A DNA stretch of 40,648 bases, from the NCBI GenBank assembly GCA_020720325.1, contig DYOW01000012.1:1-40648 (forward strand), in the 5' to 3' direction. Origin of the DNA: Desulfobulbus propionicus (lineage in GTDB: Bacteria; Desulfobacterota; Dissulfuribacteria; Dissulfuribacterales; DYOW01). The notes below the pieces were generated by a model. It was not told the DNA's origin. It searched no databases and was given only the letters and a program-made list of their open reading frames with translations. The position numbers and the translations under genes were made by a program. Numbering within the stretch: position 1 is the first letter of the stretch; every line of letters begins with the position of its first letter. This document shows positions 28,030-37,904 of this stretch, one piece after another.

Positions 28030-30654
28030 ATGAAGCAGGAAAAATATTTTTATATAATTGATGGAAATTCGTGGCTTTACCGGGCATATTATGCCATAAA
28101 AGGTGAGCTTACAAGCAGGGATGGCTTTCCCACTAAGGCAATATTCGGCGTTATTAATATGCTTTTAAAAGTTATTAAGGAAAAAAAGCCTCATTATTTT
28201 GCCTTTGTATGGGATTCACCAAAAACCGGCTTCAGAAAGGAGCTATATACCGAATATAAGGCAAACAGACCCTCCATGCCCGAAGACCTTTCAGTACAGA
28301 TACCAATATTAAAGGAAATAATATCGTATCTTGGGATAAATCAGCTTGAAATAGAAGGCGCTGAGGCTGATGATTTAATTGCCTCTCTGTCAAAAAAAAC
28401 AGACTCTTTATCCCAAAAAATAATTGTTACCCTTGATAAAGACCTTATTCCACTTATTGACGACATTACTACTTTATGGGACCCCATGAAGGATGAATTT
28501 CTTGATGAAAAGGCAATTAAAGAGCTATATAACATAAGTCCGGCGCAGTTTGTTGATATGCTTGCTCTTGCCGGTGACGCTGTGGATAATATTCCGGGCA
28601 TTCCCTCTGTGGGAAAGAAAACAGCCCTGAAATTAATTATTGATTATGGCAGTATTCAGGGCATATATGATAATCTTGAAAAATTAAGCCCTAAATTACG
28701 TGATAATCTTATTAATAACAAGGAAAATCTTTTTTTGTGGAAAAAACTTGTGACTTTGGATGAAGAAATCCCTGTCTCCGGAAATATTGAAGACCATATT
28801 ATCAGGGATATGAATTCTGAAAAGCTAAAAGAAATTTTCCACAGGCTTCGTTTTGAATCTTTATATAAAATTATTCCTGAATCAGCGCCAAAAAACAGTG
28901 GTTTATTCCATACTGATTCAGAAAAAGAACCTGAGTCAGAAGAAGAAATAAAAATAAATGAGATTAATAATGCAAAAGAGCTTGATAATCTCTTTGAAAT
29001 TATAAAAAAAACGAAAATTATAGGCATTGATGTTGTTTTTGACAAAAATATTTTTTCCCCAGGAATAGAAAAAATATATATAACGATTGAAACTTTGGGA
29101 ATTTATCTGCTTGATTATACAAAAAATATAATAAATTTTAACAATACTTTCCATGAATTAAAAGAAATTTTTTCTGATAAAGATATTAAAAAAATCGGTT
29201 TTGGTCTTAAAAATATTCTTTTGGGACTTTCTTATAACGAATTAGGACTGGAAGGTATTGAAGGTGATATTCAGATTGCGCAATTTCTTCTTGACCCTGA
29301 CAATAAAGAAAATTCCTTTTTACAAAAAAATATGGAGACAGAAAGGGGAAGGGCGCGCTTTTTAAGGGATATTTTTAAGTTGCATAATGACCTAACTGAC
29401 AGAATGGTTAAAGAAAATCTTATTAAATGTTACACAGAGGTTGAACTGCCTCTGATAACAGCGCTTTTTGACATGGAAAAAAACGGTATATTAATTGATA
29501 AAAACGCAATGAAATCCCTTTCAGAGGAATGGGGAACAGAAATTTTAAGGATAGAGAGACAGATTTATGAAATCTCAGGCGATGAATTTAATATAAATTC
29601 ATCCCAGCAAATTGGCGAGATACTTTTTACAAAACTTGGACTGCCTTCCCTGAAAAAAAGCAAAAAGAAAACCCAGTATTCCACGGATGTTGAGGTTCTG
29701 ACAGAACTTGCAAAGATACACCCTCTTCCCGAAAAAATACTTGCCTACAGAAATCTTGTAAAACTTAAATCAACATATGCAGACGGGCTTTACAGCAGCA
29801 TTAATCATCACACTGGCAGGATTCATACTTCTTATAACCAGACTCTTGCTGTAACCGGCAGGATTTCTTCAACCAATCCCAATTTGCAGAACATTCCAAT
29901 AAGAACCCATGAAGGAAAAAAAATCCGTAAGCTTTTTATAGCAAAGCCAGGTTATACCCTCGTCTCTGCGGATTATTCCCAGATAGACCTGAGAGTTCTT
30001 GCTTTTTATTCCAATGATGATAACCTTGTAAAATCCTTTATAGAGGATATGGACATACATGCCCGAACTGCTTCTCTTGTGTATGGTGTGCCTGCGGATA
30101 TGGTGAGCGCTGACATGAGAAGAACTGCAAAGACAATAAATTTCGGTATTATTTATGGAATGAGTCCATTTGGCCTTTCAAGGGCGCTTGGAATTGACAC
30201 AAAAAAGGCTTCTGAATTTATAAAAACATACTTTGAAAAATATCCCGGCGTAAAAAAATATATGGAAGAAATTATTGAATCAGCAAGGAGTCATGGTTAT
30301 GTTAAAACTATCCTTGACAGACGAAGATATATTCCGAATATAAAAAGTAACAATAAAAATATAAGGGAATCAGCGGAAAGGATTGCCATAAACACACCTA
30401 TACAGGGAAGCTCCGCTGATATTATAAAACTTGCCATGAAAAATATTTATGGTAACCTTCTAAATGACAACGATTGTAAGATGCTCCTTCAGGTGCATGA
30501 TGAATTGCTTTTTGAAGCAAAAAGTGAAAAAATCGGATTTTATGTCAAAATAATTAAAGACATTATGGAAAATTCTTATAAAATAAATGTACCGTTGAGA
30601 GTGAATATTTCATTGGGCGCCAACTGGGAGGAGATTGAAAAATTAAGTATATGA
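28030..30654 (+). CDS. polA: DNA polymerase I
   Basis: 5' nuclease domain 'VWDSPKTGFRKELYTEYKANRPSMPEDL', polymerase motifs 'SADYSQIDLRVLAF', 'RRTAKTINFGIIYGMSPFGLSRAL', 'LLQVHDELLFE'. Confidence 0.97.
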   Translation: MKQEKYFYIIDGNSWLYRAYYAIKGELTSRDGFPTKAIFGVINMLLKVIKEKKPHYFAFVWDSPKTGFRKELYTEYKANRPSMPEDLSVQIPILKEIISYLGINQLEIEGAEADDLIASLSKKTDSLSQKIIVTLDKDLIPLIDDITTLWDPMKDEFLDEKAIKELYNISPAQFVDMLALAGDAVDNIPGIPSVGKKTALKLIIDYGSIQGIYDNLEKLSPKLRDNLINNKENLFLWKKLVTLDEEIPVSGNIEDHIIRDMNSEKLKEIFHRLRFESLYKIIPESAPKNSGLFHTDSEKEPESEEEIKINEINNAKELDNLFEIIKKTKIIGIDVVFDKNIFSPGIEKIYITIETLGIYLLDYTKNIINFNNTFHELKEIFSDKDIKKIGFGLKNILLGLSYNELGLEGIEGDIQIAQFLLDPDNKENSFLQKNMETERGRARFLRDIFKLHNDLTDRMVKENLIKCYTEVELPLITALFDMEKNGILIDKNAMKSLSEEWGTEILRIERQIYEISGDEFNINSSQQIGEILFTKLGLPSLKKSKKKTQYSTDVEVLTELAKIHPLPEKILAYRNLVKLKSTYADGLYSSINHHTGRIHTSYNQTLAVTGRISSTNPNLQNIPIRTHEGKKIRKLFIAKPGYTLVSADYSQIDLRVLAFYSNDDNLVKSFIEDMDIHARTASLVYGVPADMVSADMRRTAKTINFGIIYGMSPFGLSRALGIDTKKASEFIKTYFEKYPGVKKYMEEIIESARSHGYVKTILDRRRYIPNIKSNNKNIRESAERIAINTPIQGSSADIIKLAMKNIYGNLLNDNDCKMLLQVHDELLFEAKSEKIGFYVKIIKDIMENSYKINVPLRVNISLGANWEEIEKLSI

Positions 30655-30696
30655 AAAAGCTTTTTGTAATTTAATATAAAGAGGATAGATTTTTTT

Positions 30697-32220
30697 TTGA
30701 TTCAAAATACTCTTAGATCAGACCAGGAAAATCAGCCCATGTCATTTAAAACCCTGAAGAAACATTTTATTCTTCTGGTGGAGGACGAAGATTTTCAAAG
30801 AGAATATCTTGCCGCCTGTCTTAAAGGGTGGGGGCTTGACATACTTGAGGCAAGAGATGGCGATGAGGCCATTGAAATACTTAAAAATTACGACAATATA
30901 AGACTTATCATATCAGATCTGAACATGCCGGGCATTTCCGGTATTGATTTAATAAAAGCATATAAATCCCTTCATAAACTCCGCCTTTATATAGTTGTAG
31001 TAAGCGGCATAAGTGACAGAAACACTCTTATTAAGTGTATGGATGCCGGCGCAATGGACTATATTATTAAGCCATATCACCCTGAGCAGATTTTTGCAAG
31101 GCTTGCCACTATTGATGAGGTTATGAGCCTTGAAAACAGATACCAGGAACAGATTCTTTCACTTTTTGATGTTATGGGAGATATGCTCGGAAGCCGTGAC
31201 CCATACACCCAGATACATAGCCTGAGGGTTGCTTTTATAGCACACAGAATTGCAAATGTTATCGGATTAACAATGGATGAAAAAGAGATACTTGAGCTTG
31301 GTTGTCTTATTCATGACATTGGAAAGATTGCAATTCCTGACGATATTCTCCTTAAACCAGGCAAATTTGACAATCTTGACCGGCAGATAATGAACCTTCA
31401 TCCTGTTATCGGCGCAAGATTTATTGCTCCAAGATATGGTGATGAAAGGGTAATTTCAATGGTTATTAACCATCACGAAAGGCTAAACGGCACAGGATAC
31501 CCCAATAAAATCATGGGGGAACAAATCGATGTTTTTACAAGAATCCTGTCAGTTGCGGATGTATATGAGGCTTTAATATCAAAAAGGCCTTACAAAAAAC
31601 CAATGGAAAAAGAAAAGGCATTTTCCATTATAATTGAAGAGGCAATGATAGGATGTCTTGACCTGGAGATAGCAAAATCACTGAAGGATGCTGTTAGCGA
31701 CTGGGATCCACTTACCATTAATATGAATTTCTTTTTTGAGATTGAGGCTCTTGAATCTTTCAGAAGCATAGCATATTTCAGGGAGCCCCTCTGTTCCTTT
31801 TATAACTACCGTTTTCTGTTTAATCTTGACCGAACCGTTGATTTTGCCAATGTTGGAAAACAATATCACCTTGTGCTTATTCATTTTGAAAATCTGAACT
31901 GTCTGAACATTAAATACGGTTATTTAAAAGTGGACACAGATCTTGACAAAATCGGAGAAGATGTCAACTCAGCGCTTAATGACTTTGATAAAATAAAAAA
32001 TCAGCCCACAAAATCCTTTCTTTTCAGACGTGGTCCTGATTATATCATATTTACTGCGCATCAGGATGAAAATTTAAGCAAGCTTTTTGAAATGATAGGA
32101 CACATCTTATCTGAAGGACAGCAAAAATATGAGCTTAAAGGGAAGGTCGCCCTTCATTCATATCATTGCACAATTCCAATACAAAATGCCCTTGCGGAGT
32201 TCCCTGGTTTTATAGTCTAA
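30697..32220 (+). CDS. Response regulator REC-HD-GYP protein with C-terminal degenerate GGDEF-like domain
   Basis: REC 'ILLVEDEDFQREYL', 'ISDLNMPGISG'; 'HDIGKIAIPD', 'HHERLNGTGYP'; C-terminal 'REPLCSFYNYRFLF' and 'FRRGPDYIIFTA'. Confidence 0.9.
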   Translation: MIQNTLRSDQENQPMSFKTLKKHFILLVEDEDFQREYLAACLKGWGLDILEARDGDEAIEILKNYDNIRLIISDLNMPGISGIDLIKAYKSLHKLRLYIVVVSGISDRNTLIKCMDAGAMDYIIKPYHPEQIFARLATIDEVMSLENRYQEQILSLFDVMGDMLGSRDPYTQIHSLRVAFIAHRIANVIGLTMDEKEILELGCLIHDIGKIAIPDDILLKPGKFDNLDRQIMNLHPVIGARFIAPRYGDERVISMVINHHERLNGTGYPNKIMGEQIDVFTRILSVADVYEALISKRPYKKPMEKEKAFSIIIEEAMIGCLDLEIAKSLKDAVSDWDPLTINMNFFFEIEALESFRSIAYFREPLCSFYNYRFLFNLDRTVDFANVGKQYHLVLIHFENLNCLNIKYGYLKVDTDLDKIGEDVNSALNDFDKIKNQPTKSFLFRRGPDYIIFTAHQDENLSKLFEMIGHILSEGQQKYELKGKVALHSYHCTIPIQNALAEFPGFIV

Positions 32221-32241
32221 TTTTTTGAGGAAATACGAGAG

Positions 32242-33531
32242 ATGGAAAGAATTTTACCTTTTTATGGTTTAAGATATAATACCGGAAAGGCAGGAGAAAT
32301 TACTGACCTTATAGCGCCTCCATATGACGTGGTTTCAGATAAGGAAAGGGACTTTTTAGTGGAAAAAAATAAATATAATATTTTTTCCCTTGAGCTTCCG
32401 AAAACCATAGATAACACAGATCCCTTTGAATTTTCTAAAAAACAGTTTCAGGAATGGTTAGATGGTGAGATACTTTCAAAAGAGCCAAAGGCATGCATCT
32501 ATCCTTATAATATAAGCTATGAGACTCATGATAATAAACTTGAAAGAAAGGGTTTTATCGCGCTTTTAAGGCTGGAAGACTGGGCAAAAGGCATTGTTAA
32601 ACCCCATGAAAGAACCTTTGACAAGGTTACGGTTAATAGGTTAAATCTTTTAAAGGAAACCAGAGCAAATTTAAGCCCTATTTTCATGCTTTATAAAACA
32701 GATAAAAATATTGCATCTGTTATTGATAAAAACAAGGGACAGGAACTTTTTTCAGTTGATGATAGCCTTAAAAATTGCCATAAATTTTATAAAATAGACG
32801 ATGAAAATATTATAAAAAAGGCGCAGGAAGGTCTAAGCAATGCATTTTTTTATATTGCAGACGGTCATCACAGATACACCACTGCCCTTAAATATTTTAA
32901 TGATTCCAACGGCGCTTCATCCGCATATATTATGACCTATCTTGTGGATACCTCAGATGACGGGCTCGTAATACTGCCCACACACAGGATATTAAAACTG
33001 GATAATGCATTCCCTGAGATACCCGCAGAGTTCAGCGAGGTTATAAAAAATGAAACTATCCGGCTTTCGGACACTGACCCTTCCAGTGTTATAGGACTTA
33101 TAAATGAAAGAGTTTCCGGTAATCATTTCAAATATATAACAATCTTTAATCCAATGGAAAAAAGTCTCTGTTTCTGGAAGATTGATATTCAAAAGGCCAA
33201 TTCTCTAAATTTTAACGGATCCCAGCGTCCGCTCTTTTCTCTTGATGTATTCTGGCTTGAGGAGATCATTTTTAAAAAAATATTAAAAAAATCCGCTCAG
33301 GAAATGAAAGAAAGCGGGGAGCTTACCTTTGTCTCAAATGGCATATCTGCTTTTAACGAAACAGATGATAATAAAATCCTTTTTTACATAAACCCTGCCT
33401 CTGTTGACGATGTAATAAATATTTCTGACAAAGGTCTTTTAATGCCCCAGAAATCAACATTTTTTTACCCAAAAATACTTACAGGTCTTGTTATTAATTC
33501 ATTTGACCATTCTTTTATAAATATTACCTGA
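32242..33531 (+). CDS. DUF1015 family protein
   Basis: 'LIAPPYDVVSDKERDFL', 'FIADGHHRYTTALKY'-type motif ('FYIADGHHRYTTALKYF'), 'LPTHRIL'. Confidence 0.9.
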   Translation: MERILPFYGLRYNTGKAGEITDLIAPPYDVVSDKERDFLVEKNKYNIFSLELPKTIDNTDPFEFSKKQFQEWLDGEILSKEPKACIYPYNISYETHDNKLERKGFIALLRLEDWAKGIVKPHERTFDKVTVNRLNLLKETRANLSPIFMLYKTDKNIASVIDKNKGQELFSVDDSLKNCHKFYKIDDENIIKKAQEGLSNAFFYIADGHHRYTTALKYFNDSNGASSAYIMTYLVDTSDDGLVILPTHRILKLDNAFPEIPAEFSEVIKNETIRLSDTDPSSVIGLINERVSGNHFKYITIFNPMEKSLCFWKIDIQKANSLNFNGSQRPLFSLDVFWLEEIIFKKILKKSAQEMKESGELTFVSNGISAFNETDDNKILFYINPASVDDVINISDKGLLMPQKSTFFYPKILTGLVINSFDHSFINIT

Positions 33532-33542
33532 GGAGCGCTTGT

Positions 33543-35996
33543 ATGCCTATTGACATCCTGATTCCGGAACAGCTTAGAGCTAAAGTTAATCTTGACAAAT
33601 ATGATTTTAATCTTGCCTCTGAATTTGTTGCTGAAGGTCATATATTTCAGCATCAGGACAGGGCAATAAAAGCCCTTAATCTTGGTCTTAAAATCCGTCA
33701 TCCTGATTACAATATTTATATCGCAGGGCCAAAAGAGACAGGCAGACTTGACCTTGCAATGATGTATTGCGAGCAGATTGTCAGGGAATTACATAACCAT
33801 GTCTCTGACTGGTGTTATCTTTTTAATTTTAAAGACATTGATTCCCCAAAGGTTGTTTCCCTGCAAAAAGGCGGCGCAAGAATTCTTAAAAACTTAATGA
33901 AGGACTTTATAGAATCCTTAAAAATCCATATTCCCCAGCTTTTTGAGGGTGAAAACTATGTCACCACCAAGGAAGAAATCATTAGAAAATTTAATAATGC
34001 AAGAAATGATGTGTTTACAGGGCTGGACCAGAAGGCAAGAGAACAGGGATTTATGCTCCAGGCAGACCAGGGCGGTATGCTTGTAATTCCAATAAAATCT
34101 GACGGAAATCCGTTAAATACCGAAGATGTGGCAAAATTAACCCTTGATGAACAAAATATTCTGAGGCAAAAGGCTGATGATATACACAAAGATATGGCCG
34201 CCTCTATGCGAAAGATACACCAGTTGGAGCATGAGGTCAAAAACGAATTGAAAAATCTTGATAAAGAGCTTGTAAAGCAGATTTGTGAGCAATACATCCA
34301 GCCTTTAAGGGATGAATTTAAGGAACATAAAGAAATCAAGCTCTATCTTGATGAAGTAATCGATGATATTACGCAAAATTATGAGGATTTCAAACATAAG
34401 CCCGAACAGTCTCAGTTTCCTTTTGCCTTTACAGCCCCGACATTTACCCAGTATGAGATCAATATTGTCGTTGATAACTCAGAAAAAGAAATAGCTCCTA
34501 TTATATTTGAAGAAAATCCATCTTATCCAAATCTTTTTGGCAATATTGAAAGAAAAGCACAGTTTGGCGCTCTTTTTACAGATTTTACAATGATTAAATC
34601 AGGTTCACTCCATAAGGCTAATGGCGGATTTCTGATAATAAAAATCCTTGATTTGTTAAAAAATCCCTTTTCATATGAGGCGTTAAAAAGGGCGATAAGG
34701 AGCAGAAAGATTAACATTGAAGACCCATATGAGCAGATGGGTGTTTTTTCCACAAAGACCATTAAACCAGAGCCAATACCCCTTGATCTAAAGATAATAC
34801 TTGTGGGGGATTCTTATTATTATGATCTGTTGTACCAGTTTGATGAGGATTTCAGGACGCATTTCAAAATAAAATCCCATCTTGATATTAATGTTGAGAA
34901 AAATGATGAGTCCATAAAAAATATAATAAACGTTATAAATCAGATTGTAAAAAAGGAAAACATCCAGGACTTAAATAAATCCGCGCTGGCAAGGCTTATA
35001 GAATACAGCTCTGAGACAACAGATTATCAGGATAAATTAAACCTTAAAATTAACGAGCTTACTGATTTTCTAATAGAAACCAATTACTGGGCGCTTCAGG
35101 ATAATGCCTCAGTCATTGACTTTAGTCATGTGGAAAAATCAATTGAGGAAAGAAAATACAGGTCAAACCTTTATGAGCAGAAACTTCAAGAATTTTTTAT
35201 AAAAGACATAATAAAAGTTAAAACTTCAGGGAAAAAGACCGGTCAGATAAACGGGCTTGCTGTTTACGGCTCAGGGGATTACAGCTTCGGGAAACCCTCA
35301 AGAATCACAGTTAATATCTCAATGGGTAAGGACGGCATAATAAATATTGAAAGGGAAGCTGAATTAAGCGGAAAGTTTCATACAAAAGGCATCATGATTT
35401 TAAGCGGTTATCTGCGTTCAATGTTTGCCCAAAAAATGCCGCTCACTCTTAATGCAACTATATGTTTTGAACAGTCTTATGGCATGATAGACGGAGATTC
35501 TGCCTCTGCGGCAGAGCTTTTTGCGCTTCTCTCCGCAATATCAGGAATTCCAATAAAACAATCCCTTGCAGTTACCGGAGCTGTCAGCCAGAAAGGTGAA
35601 ATTCTCCCAATTGGTGGTGTAAATGAAAAGATTCACGGATTTTTTGATGTTTGCTTCTCAAAAGGATTAACAGGGGAACAGGGTGTTATTATACCCAAAT
35701 CTAATGTTAAAAATCTTATGCTGAAAAAAGAGGTTATTGAGGCGGTATCAGAAGGAAAATTTCATATATGGTCAGTTGAAACCGTTGAGGACGGCATAGA
35801 ACTTTTAATGGATATGCCTGCGGGAATACCCGATGAACAGGGTAATTATCCTGAAAACACCTTATTTAACAAGGTTTCCGGTTCTCTTAAATTTCTTGCG
35901 GAAGAAGCCAGAAAATTTGCGTCTGAAGAGAAAGAAAAAAAGGAAAGCAAAGGGGAAGAGACTGTTGCTTCCTCCCCTGAAACAGATATTAAATAA
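33543..35996 (+). CDS. Lon-like (AAA_32/Lon_C) protease family protein
   Basis: Protease domain 'YGMIDGDSASAAELFALLSAISGIPIKQSLAVTGAVSQKGEILPIGGVNEKIHGFFDVC'. Confidence 0.92.
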   Translation: MPIDILIPEQLRAKVNLDKYDFNLASEFVAEGHIFQHQDRAIKALNLGLKIRHPDYNIYIAGPKETGRLDLAMMYCEQIVRELHNHVSDWCYLFNFKDIDSPKVVSLQKGGARILKNLMKDFIESLKIHIPQLFEGENYVTTKEEIIRKFNNARNDVFTGLDQKAREQGFMLQADQGGMLVIPIKSDGNPLNTEDVAKLTLDEQNILRQKADDIHKDMAASMRKIHQLEHEVKNELKNLDKELVKQICEQYIQPLRDEFKEHKEIKLYLDEVIDDITQNYEDFKHKPEQSQFPFAFTAPTFTQYEINIVVDNSEKEIAPIIFEENPSYPNLFGNIERKAQFGALFTDFTMIKSGSLHKANGGFLIIKILDLLKNPFSYEALKRAIRSRKINIEDPYEQMGVFSTKTIKPEPIPLDLKIILVGDSYYYDLLYQFDEDFRTHFKIKSHLDINVEKNDESIKNIINVINQIVKKENIQDLNKSALARLIEYSSETTDYQDKLNLKINELTDFLIETNYWALQDNASVIDFSHVEKSIEERKYRSNLYEQKLQEFFIKDIIKVKTSGKKTGQINGLAVYGSGDYSFGKPSRITVNISMGKDGIINIEREAELSGKFHTKGIMILSGYLRSMFAQKMPLTLNATICFEQSYGMIDGDSASAAELFALLSAISGIPIKQSLAVTGAVSQKGEILPIGGVNEKIHGFFDVCFSKGLTGEQGVIIPKSNVKNLMLKKEVIEAVSEGKFHIWSVETVEDGIELLMDMPAGIPDEQGNYPENTLFNKVSGSLKFLAEEARKFASEEKEKKESKGEETVASSPETDIK

Positions 35997-36027
35997 GTAA
36001 AGTTTTATTAAATATTAATTCATCAGA

Positions 36028-36053
36028 GGGAAACTTTTTGTAAAAAGTTTCCC
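36028..36053. terminator. Strong hairpin between convergent genes, probable bidirectional terminator
   Basis: GGGAAACTTTTT-GT-AAAAAGTTTCCC perfect inverted repeat followed by TTTATAA. Confidence 0.7.
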
Positions 36054-36080
36054 TTTATAACCCTTCAAAAATTTTAAACT
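36042..36080. repeat. Dispersed intergenic repeat, copy 2
   Basis: Matches 7301-7339 with three mismatches. Confidence 0.7.
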
Positions 36081-36104
36081 TTTAATTATTAATAAAAAAA
36101 ACGA

Positions 36105-36395
36105 TTATCCGCCTCTTGCAGCTCTCTTTGCAGCCTTAAGCGGGTTGACTTTCTTTCCGCTTTCGTCTTTTGGCGCTTCTTTCTTTGCATGTGTCGCAAA
36201 ATTGCAAAGTCCTTTGCGCCATTTTCCGGCAGGGCTTGGAAATACAGAACAGAATTTTTTTTCTTCCATTGTGAGTATTTTTCCGCAACCTTCGCATTTG
36301 TCAATTATAGGTCCGCATTCGCCGCCTGGGAATGAACAGCCTTTTGCTGCCATAAATTCACATTCGGCGCCTGGTTTTATTGTGCTACATTTCAT
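36105..36395 (-). CDS. PxxKW family cysteine-rich protein
   Basis: 'CEFMAAKGCSFPGGECGPIIDKCEGCGKI...YCSVFPSPAGKWRKGLCNFATH'-type pattern (here KFCSVFPSPAGKW). Confidence 0.88.
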   Translation of the reverse strand: MKCSTIKPGAECEFMAAKGCSFPGGECGPIIDKCEGCGKILTMEEKKFCSVFPSPAGKWRKGLCNFATHAKKEAPKDESGKKVNPLKAAKRAARGG

Positions 36396-36567
36396 GTCTT
36401 TCTCCTGTTATAAATAGTGATTATTTTTTTTTATTAAAATGGGTTTAAGCCTGATTTTAGATTAAAGAAAAAATTATAATTATATTTTTTTCTTTTGCAA
36501 GATGAAAAATAAGAATTTTTTTAGGGCGATTCATGAATTGCCCTTACTTTTGCTGATAATTATCCTG

Positions 36568-37128
36568 TTAATGCTTTTTATAAATATCTGACAATGGTTC
36601 GCCCCTTAAAATTTCCTTTATTTTTTCTTCCATATAAAAAAGCAGTTCTGTTTCATGTAACATACATTTCTGAAAATATTGTAATTTATCAGGAGAAATA
36701 TCTTGTTGAAGTCTTTTGCATAAATAATTAATGCAAAGGGTGTGTTTTGCCTTTATAAGACACCCGGTTTCGCCCAGAAACCAGCACCCATTTTGAACCA
36801 TCCTTTTTTCAGGGATATTAACATCAAGCAAAAGATTAATAACTATAAGAGCGCTGTCAAACCAGTCTTCTATTCCCTCACCACAGCAACTTCCGCCAGT
36901 ATTGATTGCGCAATCACAACAGATATCCGACATGCCTATTTCTCGCATGGCTTTTTGAGTGTTTTCAAATGCCTTTTCATAATCTGACAGGAATTTTACA
37001 AGCTTATCGTCAGTAAGAAGAAGAGAGCGGCGCTTTTCAATTACAGCAAGTGAAAAGGTTATTTTATCATTAATGGGATATTGAAGCCCAAAAAGCGTCA
37101 TTAAAAAGGTGTTATTCTTTTCCACCAT
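36568..37128 (-). CDS. Conserved cysteine-rich protein of unknown function
   Basis: 'CCDCAINTGGSCCGEGIEDWFD', 'NGCWFLGETGCLIKAKHTLCINYLC'; overlaps bamD by 28 bp. Confidence 0.7.
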   Translation of the reverse strand: MVEKNNTFLMTLFGLQYPINDKITFSLAVIEKRRSLLLTDDKLVKFLSDYEKAFENTQKAMREIGMSDICCDCAINTGGSCCGEGIEDWFDSALIVINLLLDVNIPEKRMVQNGCWFLGETGCLIKAKHTLCINYLCKRLQQDISPDKLQYFQKCMLHETELLFYMEEKIKEILRGEPLSDIYKKH

Positions 37129-37904
37129 GGTCTGGTTGGGACTTCGGGGGTTATGTCTTCAGGAAGTATAAGGTCTTTATCACCGATTTTTTTAATAAGC
37201 CTTGCAGCTTCAATGCTTGCCTGTGTATTTTCATATTTTTCAAGCACAATCTTAAGTCTTGCAGCAGCCTGTGGTTTTTTTCCTGTTTTAAGATACCATC
37301 TGGCAACATTTACTTCACTCATGGCAAGATTTTCCCTTGCTATTTTTATCATCCTTTCAGCCTGAAAGGTATAGGGTGAATCGGGATGCTGGGAAAGAAG
37401 CCTGGTGAGGACATCCACAAGCTTTTCACTGCTTGATCTGTCCCTGTCAGGAGTATCCATAAGGCGGTAGTAGCACATGCCCTGTTGAAAAATTACATAT
37501 GGAATCGCCTCATTATTGGGGTGGAGTTTTTCAAATTCTTCATAATGCGCAATTGCTTCTTCATATTGCAATTGATAGAATTTGATATCAGCAAGCCTTA
37601 GCTCGGCAAGGGTGGCAAATGGACTGAAGGGGTATCTGTCCTTTATTTTCTGAAAGATTTCCTCTGCCATTTCATAATTTCCCCTGACGAAATAATCCAT
37701 TGCTTTATTTGTCATGTTTATTTCATCGGTTTCTTCAGGAGGGGGAGTCTTGCTGAAAAAGGAAAAAAAGCCTTTTTTCACCTCTGCGCCAGCTTCCTCC
37801 ACCGGGCCTCTTTTACCCGAACAGGAAACAAGTATAAAATTCGAAAAAATAATCAGCAGAATTAATGGGAAAATAAATAAAGATTTTTTTTTATTAGAGA
37901 TCAT
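37101..37904 (-). CDS. bamD: Outer membrane protein assembly factor BamD
   Basis: Lipobox 'FILVSCSG', TPR 'AMDYFVRGNYEMAEEIFQKIKDRYPFSPFATLAELRLADIKFYQLQYEEAIAHYEEFEKLHP'. Confidence 0.92.
   Translation of the reverse strand: MISNKKKSLFIFPLILLIIFSNFILVSCSGKRGPVEEAGAEVKKGFFSFFSKTPPPEETDEINMTNKAMDYFVRGNYEMAEEIFQKIKDRYPFSPFATLAELRLADIKFYQLQYEEAIAHYEEFEKLHPNNEAIPYVIFQQGMCYYRLMDTPDRDRSSSEKLVDVLTRLLSQHPDSPYTFQAERMIKIARENLAMSEVNVARWYLKTGKKPQAAARLKIVLEKYENTQASIEAARLIKKIGDKDLILPEDITPEVPTRPWWKRITPF

Noticed and set aside
36089-36304. 71-aa minus-strand ORF overlapping PxxKW gene
   Set aside because: Alternative frame within the well-supported Cys-rich PxxKW CDS.
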